This document shows, one piece after another, positions 15,201 to 26,369 of a stretch of DNA of 64,000 nucleotides; the stretch's first letter is position 1; the number at the start of each line of letters is the position of its first letter. The stretch is from positions 45,971,690 through 46,035,689 of the forward strand of contig NW_019211457.1 of NCBI RefSeq assembly GCF_002443255.2. Direction: 5' to 3'. The stretch is from Varroa destructor. Taxonomy: Eukaryota > Arthropoda > Arachnida > Mesostigmata > Varroidae. Both the position numbers and the translations under genes were made by a program. The notes beneath the pieces are model-generated. The model was not told where the DNA came from, searched no databases, and saw only the letters and a list, made by a program, of their open reading frames with translations.

Positions 15201-18200
15201 GACCGCTGTTCGACAATCGTTTCTGCTTTATTACAATATATGCACGTGTATGGCCTTCGAAGCTGCGACCTAGCTAAAGTGGAGAATTCGGCTAGTTATT
15301 TGTGCTCGTACATAACAATGGAGGAAATTACATCAAAAAAGGGTCTTCCAACCTCATAGTAGTACGCGCGCAAGATAATATTAGCTCCCTTTCGAATAAA
15401 ATTTCCTAAAATTGCCTATCCTACGGCTAACGACCCAGGATGGCTCAAATTGTCGCCAACACGAAGCATTTCCAAGTATAATATACTGAAGGCAGAGAAG
15501 CCAGTGAGCTTCTAGAGTAAAAAGATCGCTCTTCCAAAAAGGTGTTGTTGTACATGATAATTATACCCTTTAGTAGATAGTTCGATGTTTTTTGAGGGTT
15601 GACGGGATATTGCCTATACCCTTAGGCGTTCCTATTTCGTCTTCATAAAAACGTTATTTCGAATGAGCTTGTACAAAGGGCGAAAGGTACCGAAGAAAGC
15701 AAAAATCTGCACTACTTAAAGGTGATCTAAAATGCTGATGAAATCCACTGTCTCGAAGCGTTCAGTTGCCTAGACGTTGGTTCTTGACGCTCTAGCTCGG
15801 TAATAGTAGGGAATCGGGGGCTGATTAAAAGTTCCGCTTCGTGTTTTTTCTACGAACCACTCCATTGCCATTTACTGAGGTGTCAATGAAACGCGGAGTC
15901 AAAAAGGAGCTACATTTTGAACAGTTAATGGGATATATTTCCATTTTAATATGGCTGATACGACATCTTTGGTAGACTTTAAGATTCCCCACCCATTACT
16001 TACAAAAGCTACAAGGGTTATTCCTCCAGACGGTCGTATTTCTAATATTTTTTTTCTTTCAAGTCTTTCAGTTGCTTAATTATTATTCTAATGGTGCCTG
16101 AGTCAATTAGGTTCCTGGCTTTATATATTTCGTCAAGGCTTAGCCCCTACAATTTCTAATGGACTTATGTTGGCACACGCACTTAAAACAACAACATCCT
16201 GTCGTCCCAGTAGCGCCCTCCACTAAGGACTGCTGCTTCCAACGTCGTGCATAATGTCCCTATACGGCGTGTGTCACAAAAATATGCAGTAACACAGAAC
16301 AGCTTGTCTTGAATTTGGTTAGACTTTTTTTTACAAGTTAGTACGTCTGTGGACAGCAGCTTAGTCTTTGGAAGTGAAAACACAGTGACTGTGTTCTTGA
16401 TAGACTTATTAACAAAAAGGCATATCATTTCAAATAAAGCCATGCTTGAGGTGACCTTGAAGCATATCCTGTTTGCAAAGAAGGTTACGTGCGTAGACTT
16501 GAGCCACGTCCCTAAACTACTCGTTCATTAAAGTCCAGGTCTGTATTGTATTCCCTGTAATGATCTGACTGATGGCGGAACTTTTTTTACAGGAGCGCCG
16601 CAAGAGACTCCAGCTGTACGTGTTCATCCTGCGATGCGTGGCGTACCCGTTCAACGCGAAACAACCAAACGATATGTCGCGGCGGCAGATGAAAGTCACA
16701 AAAGAACAGCTCGAGACACTTCAGAAACGATTTCAGGCCTTTCTTAAGGGCGAGACGACGATTGCTGCGGATGAAGCCTTCCAGAACGCTGTACAGAGTT
16801 ACACTGAGGTAAGACAATGGTCCTTGGTGAATGGCACGGCCGATCGTTCTCTCGGTCACTCAAGCTTGACACGAGTTCATGCGCGCCAGCAGGTCGGATT
16901 CGGTTTTGCCTCTCTAGCGGCGCCGGTCACTAACTATGTATATGCATTGTTCCGGAGGCTAGACTGATCTATTGATACTGGCTTCTGACCTGATTGGTGC
17001 GTCCTTCTTCTGGCTGCCAGCGTTACGAGAGCGCTTTCTATAAGTTGGCCATCTCGCCTTGACCGTTAGGCATATCAGCTTCGTGGGTTTTACTGATTCT
17101 ACCAGTGTTTCGACTTATTCAATCGAACGACCGGTGACCAGTTGGGGTAAGCCGATGTGTTTGTCGCTTCTTCCTCAGGGTGTGTTGAATTAAGCCGAGG
17201 CCTTTTAGGCTCAGGCGACGCGGGGTCCTCCTGTACTCGAGAGTCTAAGCAAGTGGCACCGTTTGCTTTTACTTGGATGTCGTCTGAACGATGCGTCGTT
17301 AGTCAAAATAAGACATGTTGGCAAGTAGTTTGTTTGGCTTTATATGTTTTTTAGTGCTATCGCCGTACAAGTGCAGCTATCATCCGCCATCTCAAGAATC
17401 CCCACGAAAACGTAGCGCAATAATCCAATGGCTACATATCTTGTATTCCCAACGTATGTTTTGCGTTCGATAATAACGCTCAAGAGATTTTTCTTTATCT
17501 ATTCCGCTATTTTTTATAAGAGCAGCAATGCCGTGGGGTATATGGCATGACACAGCAACCATGCTAAATGATGTCAGTAGTGTAAAGGTATCCGGAGGTA
17601 GGTAGTTGAGCAGGGGAAGAGTAGTTTTCCGTATAATGGCCCTTTGGTGATCTCAATACTGCCACTACGATCGCTGGTGACGTTGAATGTATAATTAGCC
17701 AAATGAACATCAGCGGCGCGATTTCTCGTCTCGTCTAGATAGACTTACGTCTGGTGCAACGTACTACAACTCCTGCGCTTTATCAACAACGGAAGACGAA
17801 TTATTATTAACGAAAAATCGTTTGGCTTCAGCAATGGCTCAGGCAACCGCTGCTAGATTACGTGCCAGTTGCAGGTAAGCCGATGTGTTTGTCGCTTACT
17901 CCTCAGAACTAAGCCGAGGCCTTTCAGGCCTAGGCAACGTGGAGTCCTTCTATGCTCGAAAGCCTAAGCAAACGGCACCGTTTTCCTTTATTTGAATGCT
18001 GTTTGAACGACGGGACTTCAAATAAAGGACCCCTCGCTTGATATTGTCACCAATAAAGTGCTACCAATATTAGAAAATCACCTATATTCATATACGAATA
18101 TTAGCAAAATATATTTTCATTAAGGGAATATATCCTCTAAAGTTTAGGGAAAATAATGCCTATAATTAAAAAAAAAATCCCATTGCAAATCGATGCAACA

Positions 18201-21200
18201 AATGGATTTAGTAGAAATTGAGGTTGCTCGCCAGTTATAAAACGACAACGAAAAAAGGATAATTCGTTTGATGACTTCCGATGAGGTCATAGCTAAACAA
18301 TTACCTCGAGCAGTTTTCGGCAGGAAAAATGTTTGTATAACGATATTGCCGGTGTATTATGCTATTACTTATTCTTCTATGAGTGCTTTAAACTGAGACA
18401 TACCCACTGATCCAGGGAAAAGAAATTTAGGTGAAACCATGCGTTTTCTGTGTATTTACATCTGTGATATTTATCATGATATATGCATGTCGAGTAGGTA
18501 GACGAGAATCACAGATATTTAGGTCATTGTTAATGATCAAATAAGAAAAGCATCCAAATAAGAGCAAGCAAGATTAGATTACTGTTCAGTTCAATGCTTG
18601 GACACCTCGGATACATTTCCTTTCTGTTTCTTTAAGTTTTACGTAATTTTTTCTTACACACGGACGCATAGTTGGATCCCCATATCAATCAAATGGTCTA
18701 TGATGCAATCGTCTATTTTACAGCCGACGATTTCTGTAGGTCTCTTCATTTTGCTTTTGATTCTATTTGGAAGAAGATTCCTACTTTTAAATCAACATTA
18801 ATAATTGCCCTCTTACTAACACAGCTTTACATATTGCCGTACACTGTTAATAATACTGCTAATATACATTAAAACAACGGTAAGCGGCTTTCAGCCTCAA
18901 TCCAAATACCTATTCGTTTATTCTTCCGTTTTGCTGCTACTTACAGGTGTTTCTCAAGAGTGACCGAGTAGCTATAATGGTTGTGAGCAGGGCCTGCTCT
19001 CAACATGACTTCAGAGAAGTTTTCCGAAATAATATCGAGAAAAGAGTTAGGTCGCTTCCAGAAATCGATGGTCTTAGCAAAGAAACGGTAAGCCGAACTA
19101 TTCAAAGTTTAAGCCGTTCTCTATATATACCGATAGCTCAGTGCGTATCAATGTTTCTGTGATTCCATAGGTTTCAGTATTTAAAACCTGGCTAGGCACG
19201 AAGCCCGGCAAATCAAAGCGAATAGGAGGTGTGTCAGGACAACCTGACATGTATCTACGTCCATTCGTCTTCAGCTAGTCCCTCTCGTAGTCTGGTCGTC
19301 GTAGCGACAGCGATAATAACAAGGCATGGTTTCTCCTTCTGACGCTGAAAAAAGTGCGCACGAAACGATTAGCGCGCAAATCCTTTCCTTCGTCCCATCT
19401 TTGACAACACAATTAACTGCAACGAATACTGATTCCGTGAACTCTGCAAAAGCCATACTCTGGCAGGAACTCACAAGAGGCTGGTGCCCCGCCGAGAGCT
19501 TTAGGCGTGGATAGAATCCTAAGGTGAATCGGGCGGCGTGCTACTTTCTTCTCCCCACTATGACTGTAATGTTTCTCTTTCTATATCATTTGCTATAAGA
19601 TTAATTTTCAACTTAAATGTATTTAAAGCTACATTTAAATTAAATCTTAAAGCTATTTCAATTGCATCAATTACTTGAAAGACACCTGTCTTTCGACCTG
19701 TTTATATCAGTGCGCTGCTCCTACAGTGTACAGAACTAAAAAAGTAAAAATTATCAAAATTTTCTCAAAGTAAAAAAGCAATTTTTGTCTGATCTGGCCT
19801 GTTTTGATGCTTTCGTTATCAGCAATTGCTTTCTACGTCGTTTACACAGCTAGTCGCTAGCACGATTTACAAAACATCATATTCCCGCATATAATATTTT
19901 TTTTTTCTGAATAGCCTTTTTTTTCCTGAATATACATACATATATATACTTTACTTAGTAGTTGAAAAGCTAATAGGTCGGTCAGTCGTTGCTTCGGTCC
20001 AAGACACAGAAAGCAACACACGATGGAGCTATATTTTTATGCCCTCATTGTCCACGTATAAATAGACGCTTTTAAGTTCTCTGTTTTTGCTACCTTATGA
20101 GTTGACCAGTCGTTTTTCCCTTCGAATTTTCATTCTTATCGGCAGCCAGTTGCGTCCATGGACGTCCCACCATCAGCCCCAACAAATTTTCCCCGTACTC
20201 GTCTCACTGTCGGCATTGGTTACCGGATAAAGCGAGCAACATCCACAAATTCAATGGCAGTAGCTGGCCGGCTTTCGTGACGGATGTGAATGACGGCAGC
20301 ACTGAATTCAAGCATTCAACGTGAGAAACTGGACTCATTGCGCGTGAAACTAAACAGAGATGGAGTGCGTTTGCGCTTTAATGCGCAGGGTGTTTTTTCT
20401 TTCTGCCTATCGAAGAAGAAACCCCCTTACTGCCCAAATGGCATCTAGAGCTATTCTCACTCTTTCTCGGAGGATATTTACTGCGAGGAATGTTCATCGA
20501 GACGCAGAGGCACCTGGCGGAACTCCCGTCGTGATCAGTGGACCGTCGATGACATCAGCGAGACTGATGGTCAAGAACTAAAGTCCGGAAAAAAGCGAAA
20601 GTGGGCGCTGAGTGTCGGATGTCGAAGAAAGTAAGCTTTAATCAATATTGGTACTGTCACACTGCCGCGCAGGAGACACCCCTTGTCGCCATTGCCACCG
20701 TTCATAGATTAGTCACTGGCTGCTGCCTAAACCCTCTCGACGAAGAATCCGCATAGTAAAGAGGCGAAAAGATTCCAGAACTGCTGAGTACCGGTTTTGG
20801 AGCACCGATCGCTTTTTGCTTTTTTCTATCGCAGAGCTAGGCCTTTTCGTTGCTATTTGTGAACCCAGTTGCGCCTATGGCGTCTACCTAAGATTTTTCT
20901 CTTTGCTCGTGATCCCGTTCCGGCTATTGCAACTGCTCGTGTTATTTTGCGCGTCCGCGTTCATTACAAGAGAATAGAAAACCAAAAGGTCATGTATGAA
21001 CTACGTGTATGAACGGGCCTCACGGAAACAAGATACCTGAAGACCAAAAAGGCATTGCCGCCTCATGGGGTGAGTGTTTCCCGACTAGCTGGAGACGGAC
21101 TCTACGGTAAGGCAATGTAGACGTACGTGGACAGATGTTGTGCTCTTCGCTATGCTTATCTAGAAAGCAGTGCAATGTGGATTCGAATGGCTATAAAACT

Positions 21201-24200
21201 CACGACATATGTGAGCTGCAGCGTTTCGCCGACGGCTGGAATTGCCACGGCCGTACTAACAGCAAACTCGGGCAGAAAGCTAATATTAATCAGAGTTTGA
21301 TAAACTTCAGAGGACACGGATCTCAATAGATGGTGAAAATGACAGCGACGAGCGTATCTGTCAGACTTTGAGCAGCGTTTGCAATAGAACTAAATAGATC
21401 AGAGTGGACTAGTGAAAAACGAAAGAAGTTATTTAATGTAACGTATAATAACTATCACCAGGAAACACTAAACATGACGCCTATGCTGTTCATTTAATTA
21501 TCTTAACATAATTTCGGTCTATGGCCAATACTGCTATTGACTTTGTACTGAAATGTTTATGTTTTGTTAAGCGACCAAATAAGATAAAAAACAGCAAGAC
21601 AACTGCGTACGTCCTATACTGCCGTCGTCAGCCCCTATTTTACTCGACTTGTTTCCTTTCGATTGATCTCATCTTAGGTGTTGACATCGTGGATGACGAA
21701 GTTCGATGCCATCTTTCGCGGAGACGAAGATTCCCGAAAGGCTCAAAGTCGATTGCAGCAGCAGAATTTAGCTGCTGAAATGGTCCTCAGTAAGGAACAA
21801 CTATACGACATGTTTCAGAATATTTTGAATATTAAGAAGTTTGAGCATCAGCTTTTGTACAATGCCTTACAGGTGAGTTGACGCATTTTAGTATCAGTAA
21901 TAATAGTAGTAGAATCGATCTAGCTTCAGGGGCGCTTTTTATACGCGCCATTGTCATACATTTGCACCGTGCTGGCAGAAGCGCATAATCGTACCGATTA
22001 TGCGCTTCTGCCAGCCGATTTCGATCAACCTTTGAGGACTTCTTTTTATTTCAAGTAAAACTTTCCTACAGGCTAAATGGCCGCACTCGGCGATTATGTC
22101 ACTGGCTAAAAGAAATTCAGGTCGACGTCAGTAAACTGCCGGCGGTAGTATTACGAAATGGGATCAGTGAACAGTCATGTCGGTACAACACCGAAACGAC
22201 AAAGCGTTTCAAATGTGGGATCGGCAGCACTAACCAATCGTGCCTGGCGTCCCGTTTTTTTTTCGAATGACGTCTCCTCCTTTCCACTGGTAAACAGTAG
22301 TCAATATTATCACAAAGAGACGATCATTGAAGGTCACCGTCGAACCACTCGGTGGCTAAGAAGTTATCGGCGTTAAGTATATCGTACGTTCACTCAAATG
22401 TACTCAACGGTGGTAGCACTCGGAGGAAACCGTTTAATCTCTGCTCAGACGACTTAAACGGTTTGTTACATGCACAAAGACCCCCATAGATAGACACGCA
22501 TAGAAATAGAATAAACTGTTACTGGGGGAGCACTACGAATAGGATAGAGAAGGTGGAGAGGTGTAGAGAAGCCGAGGGAAGACCTCGAAACGATGTGATA
22601 ATTAAGGGTGATTGATTGCGGCGTAACAGTTTCCGCTTCACTGCCGCGACGATTGTGTGAAGTCGCACATCGTGTAACGCTGAGAACAAATACAAGAGCA
22701 TAGAGACGGAGAGCACGGAAGCAATTGGCAAGCGACGTTCCGACGCTGGCCACCTCAAAAGTGGTTTATAGTGAACATACTATGTATGTGAACGCTTGTT
22801 TGAGGAGAATACGATTCCAGATTACACAACTGTTCGATGTCAGGCGACCAGAGCTTGCAAATTGACCATGCTCGCAAATTGTCAATAGTATTACTGTATT
22901 TTTTTTTACCACAATGACCTTAAATGTTTCAGTTACATTTGTACAGTCAATTATTGTGTCTTTAACTATTTCAATTTGTTACAGCTTGACTCCGCAGATG
23001 AACAGGCTGCAGCGATTCGGCGGGAGCTCGATGGAAAAGTTCAAAAAATTAATGAACTTGAAAAGGTACGAAGTTGAATACATCGACCAAAGGCACAGGG
23101 GAGTACAGACAAGGCACGCAGTCACCAGAACACGTATACAACACGCAAACCAGATCTTTCACACCTAAAGTACTCCGGTGACGACCCATAGAAGAACACG
23201 CAGCCGAACAAGAAGTTCTCTACCGAGCCTTCTCACTGAGTTCAAACAAATATTGATTGAGGATACTGTGCTTTAGTACAGCCAGGAACGTACGTAGGCA
23301 ATTTCCGCACTTTCAAGCACGTTTCCTGCGTTACTACGCGGCTGCACGAGAGCAGTCAGTAAAATAGAGAATTAGGGCTCTTCCTTGTTACTCTGCTCGT
23401 ATACTGTGTCCAAATAGGCACGAGTTACTGGCAGTAAACTCAACGAATTATTAACTGATATGTTTAATTTTTATTACACACAACAGACCGTATCTTTGCG
23501 GCTGCGAGTGTTGCCTTAGCAGCGAGTTACAACTCTTCCTAGCCTCTACACGCTCATTGGTACTCTCTAAAACCAAAGCCATAAATGCGGACGACAAACG
23601 GCACGCAGATAGTAGAGAGGAACGGGTAAATGAAAGGCAAAATTGCTACTCATTGTAGGGTAAATTGACAATATAAAAGGACTTGCTACGTTAGTTAAGG
23701 ACGAACCTGCAGTCTGCGCATTTTCGGTAAGTTAAGCAAATAAAGGCCAGGTGTTTTGCCGCTTTTTGAGTGAAGGACAAGCTAGACAAAACTTCTTCTC
23801 TTAGCTAGGGCTACGGTTCGGATTGCCATATGAAGTTTTTAAAGGCTAGAATCACGTGGCAACGGCATGCTGGAACAAGCCCTAGGATAAGCTTAGATTG
23901 CCTAAGCTAGCCTTCACGTAATGTTTTCTGGATTATTGCTTCGCGCAAGACTGTGGAGTCGTAGACCCGACAGTCCTACGCGACCCAACGAGGCACACAG
24001 TCAGAGCAAGAAACGTACAGATGATATCACTTAAAATCTAGACCTTCCCGCTATTACACATGCCGCTGTTTACACTATTGCGTTATAAAGTCCGGAATCT
24101 TTTCCACGAAAGGCGGTAAAGGAGAATTAATTTTTTGTTTTGTAAGTCCTTAGCCATACAGTCAATATTCTCCTACTGTGTTTCGTTTTACTCTGCCTAC

Positions 24201-26369
24201 AATATCGTTTGCTCGTTTACAACGTCGTTTTCTTTTGCTGGAACTACTCAACGATTCAAATACGCTGACGGTATGACGGTAACAATATCAGTAGCCACTG
24301 TTAGCGTGCGGCTGCACTTTCCTTCGAAACAATCGACGGCTTTGACAGCAAAGAAAAACTAGCGATTGCGGTCAACGGCAGCGGTAAGAACGAAGGAACA
24401 GGACCAGGACAGTTTAGCCTCAAATCAGGCTCGGCACTTGCTGTTGTAAAGGGTTTAAAGCGAAGAAAAAAGACAATGAAGCGAGTTAGCAGCTACAGAA
24501 GAGGAAGAAATAGGTACTTACCGTAAGTGGAGTCCACCTTTCCAGCTTTGCTTCAGGCTCATTGATAATGAGCCGCCATCGGCGGCAGCAGCTCAGCTTC
24601 TGTGGTGGTTTTCTAGGAAATTTTGAATGATAATCAAGACCGATGACAACCAATGGTGATAACTGTGCAGGGATGTTCAAGCGACGCCATCAAGTTCACC
24701 AGTAGCATCGTGGGACTAAGGCAACAGCGGCAAGGATGCGATAGGAACTTACATTTGCCGCTAGTTAAGAATACTATAATCATCAGCACTATGGAAAATG
24801 AAAGTCTGCAGCTCCTTCGCAGAGAACAGAAACCCGGAAAACAGACTTTACCTCGAACGCCTTTGACGTGCCCCAATTGTTTCACTTCCTTTACTTCACA
24901 CTTGACGCGGAGACTTTACTTCACGCTAAGCGCTTTCAAAACTAGTACTGTCGCAAAGCTAAGATCTTAAGACATTTTTGTTTTTATTGCAAAAATTAAC
25001 TAGAAGTATTTCTGTGGAGGCTAATCGAGTTTAGCGAATTGACCTCTAGTTGACCGATTGTTCTTTGAGAAGCTCTCCTCTATTTTTATTAAATTTCCTT
25101 ATCGTTGAAAGGCCGCTTTCAATGTTTTTGTCGATGCCCATCGGCTTCAGCTAACAGTGCGTTCCGCCAATGACTTGACAAATGTTTTTAAAGGAAATAA
25201 TTTTGGCACGGATCGGTCCTGTTTGTCGCTTCCGACAGCAGCCTATTCCCAGTTATTACAAAGGATTTTTTTTTAGTTAGTCTACAACTCAGCGCACCTC
25301 ATACATAACAGCACGTACATGCTATTTCTGCTTAAATCGCGGACCAGGTGGTTACCTTCTAGGATCAGCACTGCTACTCTCACTTGCTTTCATAAGAAGG
25401 AAACCCCGATGAAGCAAATGTAGTTTCTGTCGCGACTGGCATCAAAACCAAGACTGTCACTATAGGACGAATTTAAAAAATCCGTTGCCCGTTTTTTCAA
25501 CGCTTTCAGTAGGAACGAACAGAAGTGAAAAAAAGACAATAAACAATGAAGCAAAAAAAACAAACTTCCCGTAACTTCAGTACTTTACTGTGTCAGTGGC
25601 GGTGTCGGAAAACTGAAAATTTCCCTCTACCCATTTTTTCGTTTCCGTGTTCGTCTCATTCGGGCGAAAAACTTCTGTGTGTTCTTGAAAGTTAGCTATA
25701 CTAACTAACTAAATTATTTGGTGGTCGTGGCCGGAGAAAAGGACCATTATAGAGACTAAGCCATATACATAGACGGACATGAAAAGATGCCGTAGACAAG
25801 CTGAACGTCTTGGTGTCCTGAAAGCCAAACGTAATACACTGAACGCTGAGAAGACAGAACAACTGGGAATCCATATTGCATCAACTGCATAGCTCTTCAT
25901 GCCGACTTCAGCTAGATAGCCGATCTTTCAATCAATAATTAAAGGTTTTTGACTTGAAGCGGCTTAGTGCCGGTTTGATGAACTAACTAATAGTTCCATC
26001 CTTAATAGAGGTCGAGGAAGTTCGTGTTGTGTGAAAGGTCTTCAACCAGATAGAAACCTTTTTAAAGTAATCTGCTATAGAAAATTTTATCTTCTACAAT
26101 ATACTGCTGGTGAATAACATTATCAGTCTTAGTTTCCGCGCTCTAACGTTTGCTTTATTTTTCTCATTGCACAACTGTCGGACAAATCGCACAAATTAGA
26201 ATCGCAAATTGCTGCCAAAGTTTGTAGTAAAGGAGATGGAATTACTGTTCATCGAGGAGATGCGAAGTTCGATAAACCAATTAATGGCTAACCTAGAGGG
26301 GCTACCCGTCACGAAGGGTAGTGCAGATTCTAAATACGGCTTGCAGAAGCTTCGACGCTACAATCATAG
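3146..26369 (+). CDS. Cadps: Cadps (CAPS), calcium-dependent secretion activator: N-terminal part, 8 exons
   Basis: CAPS proteins prime dense-core vesicles for Ca2+-triggered exocytosis in neurons and neuroendocrine cells, acting with SNAREs and PIP2 at the plasma membrane. Eight exons (3146-3220, 11670-11864, 13686-13811, 16593-16808, 18947-19087, 21678-21872, 22985-23065, 26200-26369) join in one frame to give about 400 residues. They carry hallmark family strings: [11 protein letters not shown] at the N-terminus, then [64 protein letters not shown] and [18 protein letters not shown]. Every intron is bounded by GT and AG, and introns 1-7 are all phase 0. The family is usually about 1300-1400 aa. 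The C2, PH and MUN/MHD regions that follow were not found before the window ends, so this is a partial gene. Orthology is very secure; the missing 3' part is unexplained. Confidence 0.95.
3221..11669 (+). other. Cadps: Cadps intron 1
   Basis: An 8.4 kb phase-0 intron. No coding similarity is seen on either strand. It holds short A/T homopolymer tracts (7230-7260, 6750-6800) and a small hairpin at 9531-9554. The 141-codon minus-strand open frame at 6149-6574 shows no recognisable protein features. Confidence 0.8.
9531..9554. repeat. Short perfect hairpin
   Basis: Arms TATAGATTCT and AGAATCTATA (10 bp, perfect) are separated by the 4-base loop CGTC. It lies in Cadps intron 1. It may be a chance inverted repeat and no function is implied. 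Confidence 0.6.
11670..11864 (+). CDS. Cadps: Cadps exon 2, Ser/Thr/Pro-rich linker
   Basis: A 195-bp exon (65 codons) with acceptor TTTCTAG and donor CAG|GTAGGC, phase 0 on both sides. The translation is rich in S, T, P and A (for example [19 protein letters not shown] and [16 protein letters not shown]). It lies between the acidic N-terminus and the conserved LQLYVF block, where other CAPS proteins also have a variable low-complexity serine/proline linker. The sequence is poorly conserved, so the call rests on frame continuity, splice sites and position. Confidence 0.82.
11865..13685 (+). other. Cadps: Cadps intron 2
   Basis: A 1.8 kb phase-0 intron. At 12380-12960 there is a patch richer in G+C with overlapping open stretches in more than one forward frame, possibly an old gene or element fragment (see findings). 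The remainder is AT-rich with no recognised feature. Confidence 0.75.
13686..13811 (+). CDS. Cadps: Cadps exon 3, Gln-rich linker
   Basis: A 126-bp exon (42 codons) with acceptor TGCGTTTCAG and donor GAG|GTCAGT, phase 0 on both sides. It encodes a Gln/Ser/Pro-rich stretch ([20 protein letters not shown]) ending in the acidic run NEEE, which leads into [11 protein letters not shown] of the next exon. The DEQERRIRLQLYVF arrangement in mammals supports this junction. Its low complexity and symmetrical phase make it a candidate for alternative splicing. Confidence 0.82.
13812..16592 (+). other. Cadps: Cadps intron 3
   Basis: A 2.8 kb phase-0 intron. The notable content is a pair of neighbouring perfect hairpins at 14637-14703. 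No coding similarity is seen elsewhere in it. Confidence 0.78.
14637..14703. repeat. Two adjacent perfect hairpins
   Basis: The first hairpin has 16-bp perfect arms (14637-14652 AACCCCTTGAAAGACT; 14659-14674 its reverse complement) and a 6-base loop. Eight bases later a second has 9-bp arms (14682-14690 AAAGATTTC; 14695-14703 GAAATCTTT) and a 4-base loop. Both lie in Cadps intron 3. An imperfect relative of the CCCTTGA...TCAAAGGG pattern follows near 14779-14803. This could be a degraded foldback element or a structured intronic RNA. Confidence 0.75.
16593..16808 (+). CDS. Cadps: Cadps exon 4, conserved N-terminal block
   Basis: A 216-bp exon (72 codons) with acceptor TTTTTTTACAG and donor GAG|GTAAGA, phase 0 on both sides. 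It contains [39 protein letters not shown] and NAVQSYTE. These align almost residue for residue with the mammalian family block ([45 protein letters not shown]). This is the single strongest identification of the gene. Confidence 0.97.
17134..17295 (+). repeat. Direct repeat, copy 1
   Basis: Shares long matching blocks with 17862-18015, including GGTAAGCCGATGTGTTTGTC, TAAGCCGAGGCCTTT, GGCACCGTTT and TGAACGA, with small indels between them. It is a diverged local duplication or two copies of an unnamed dispersed repeat in Cadps intron 4. The translation shows no recognisable protein. Confidence 0.8.
17862..18015 (+). repeat. Direct repeat, copy 2
   Basis: Diverged second copy of 17134-17295, in the same orientation. 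The pair starts 728 bp apart. Copy 2 lacks roughly ten bases that copy 1 has just after the CTCAG block. Confidence 0.8.
18947..19087 (+). CDS. Cadps: Cadps exon 5
   Basis: A 141-bp exon (47 codons) with acceptor CTTACAG and donor ACG|GTAAGC, phase 0 on both sides. It encodes [12 protein letters not shown]...DFREVFRNN then [18 protein letters not shown]. The final 18 residues match mammalian CAPS exactly and the first eight (VFLKSDRV) also match. The middle segment VVSRACSQH is the variable part. Confidence 0.97.
19088..21677 (+). other. Cadps: Cadps intron 5
   Basis: A 2.6 kb phase-0 intron. Short open frames such as 19326-19514 and 20360-20581 have no recognisable similarity. No repeat or element was recognised. 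Confidence 0.75.
21678..21872 (+). CDS. Cadps: Cadps exon 6
   Basis: A 195-bp exon (65 codons) with acceptor ATCTTAG and donor CAG|GTGAGT, phase 0 on both sides. It encodes [38 protein letters not shown] and HQLLYNALQ, matching the CAPS block ([43 protein letters not shown]). The segment [16 protein letters not shown] between the two conserved parts is the variable stretch. Confidence 0.97.
21873..22984 (+). other. Cadps: Cadps intron 6
   Basis: A 1.1 kb phase-0 intron. It contains the long palindrome at 21971-22015 shortly after the donor. Two overlapping minus-strand open frames at 22466-22758 have no recognisable similarity. Confidence 0.78.
21971..22015. repeat. 45-bp near-perfect palindrome (21-bp arms, 3-base loop)
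   Basis: The left arm 21971-21991 and the right arm 21995-22015 are exact reverse complements (the arm starts GCTGGCAGAAGCGCATAATC) and are separated only by TAC. It begins 98 bp after the end of Cadps exon 6. A transcript would fold into a 21-bp perfect stem. The loop is too short for a typical microRNA precursor. Possible origins are template-switch mutation, an element remnant, or an RNA structure near the splice donor. Confidence 0.9.
22985..23065 (+). CDS. Cadps: Cadps exon 7
   Basis: An 81-bp exon (27 codons) with acceptor TTGTTACAG and donor AAG|GTACGA, phase 0 on both sides. It encodes [20 protein letters not shown] then KINELEK. It matches mammalian LDNADEQAAQIRRELDG and continues directly into NRKLLPKFV of the next exon. 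Found by similarity within a longer open stretch in another frame. Confidence 0.95.
23066..26199 (+). other. Cadps: Cadps intron 7
   Basis: A 3.1 kb phase-0 intron with no recognised features. Open frames at 24653-24970 (+) and 24634-24885 (-) overlap on opposite strands and have no similarity I know. Confidence 0.75.
26200..26369 (+). CDS. Cadps: Cadps exon 8 (last exon found)
   Basis: A 170-bp exon with acceptor AAATTAG and donor AG|GTAAGC. It encodes [20 protein letters not shown], then [20 protein letters not shown], then [16 protein letters not shown]. This is the conserved segment immediately before the C2 domain in CAPS (KFV.[30 protein letters not shown]). It begins in phase 0 but ends after two bases of an AG- codon, so this is the first non-phase-0 junction. 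The next expected exon (start of the C2 region) was not found. The exon lacks an in-frame ATG long enough to stand out as an open frame, so it was found by similarity. Confidence 0.95.

Larger units (their letters stand above)
16809..18946 (+). other. Cadps: Cadps intron 4
   Basis: A 2.1 kb phase-0 intron. It contains two diverged direct copies of a roughly 155-162-bp sequence (17134-17295 and 17862-18015). The rest is AT-rich without recognised features. Confidence 0.78.
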
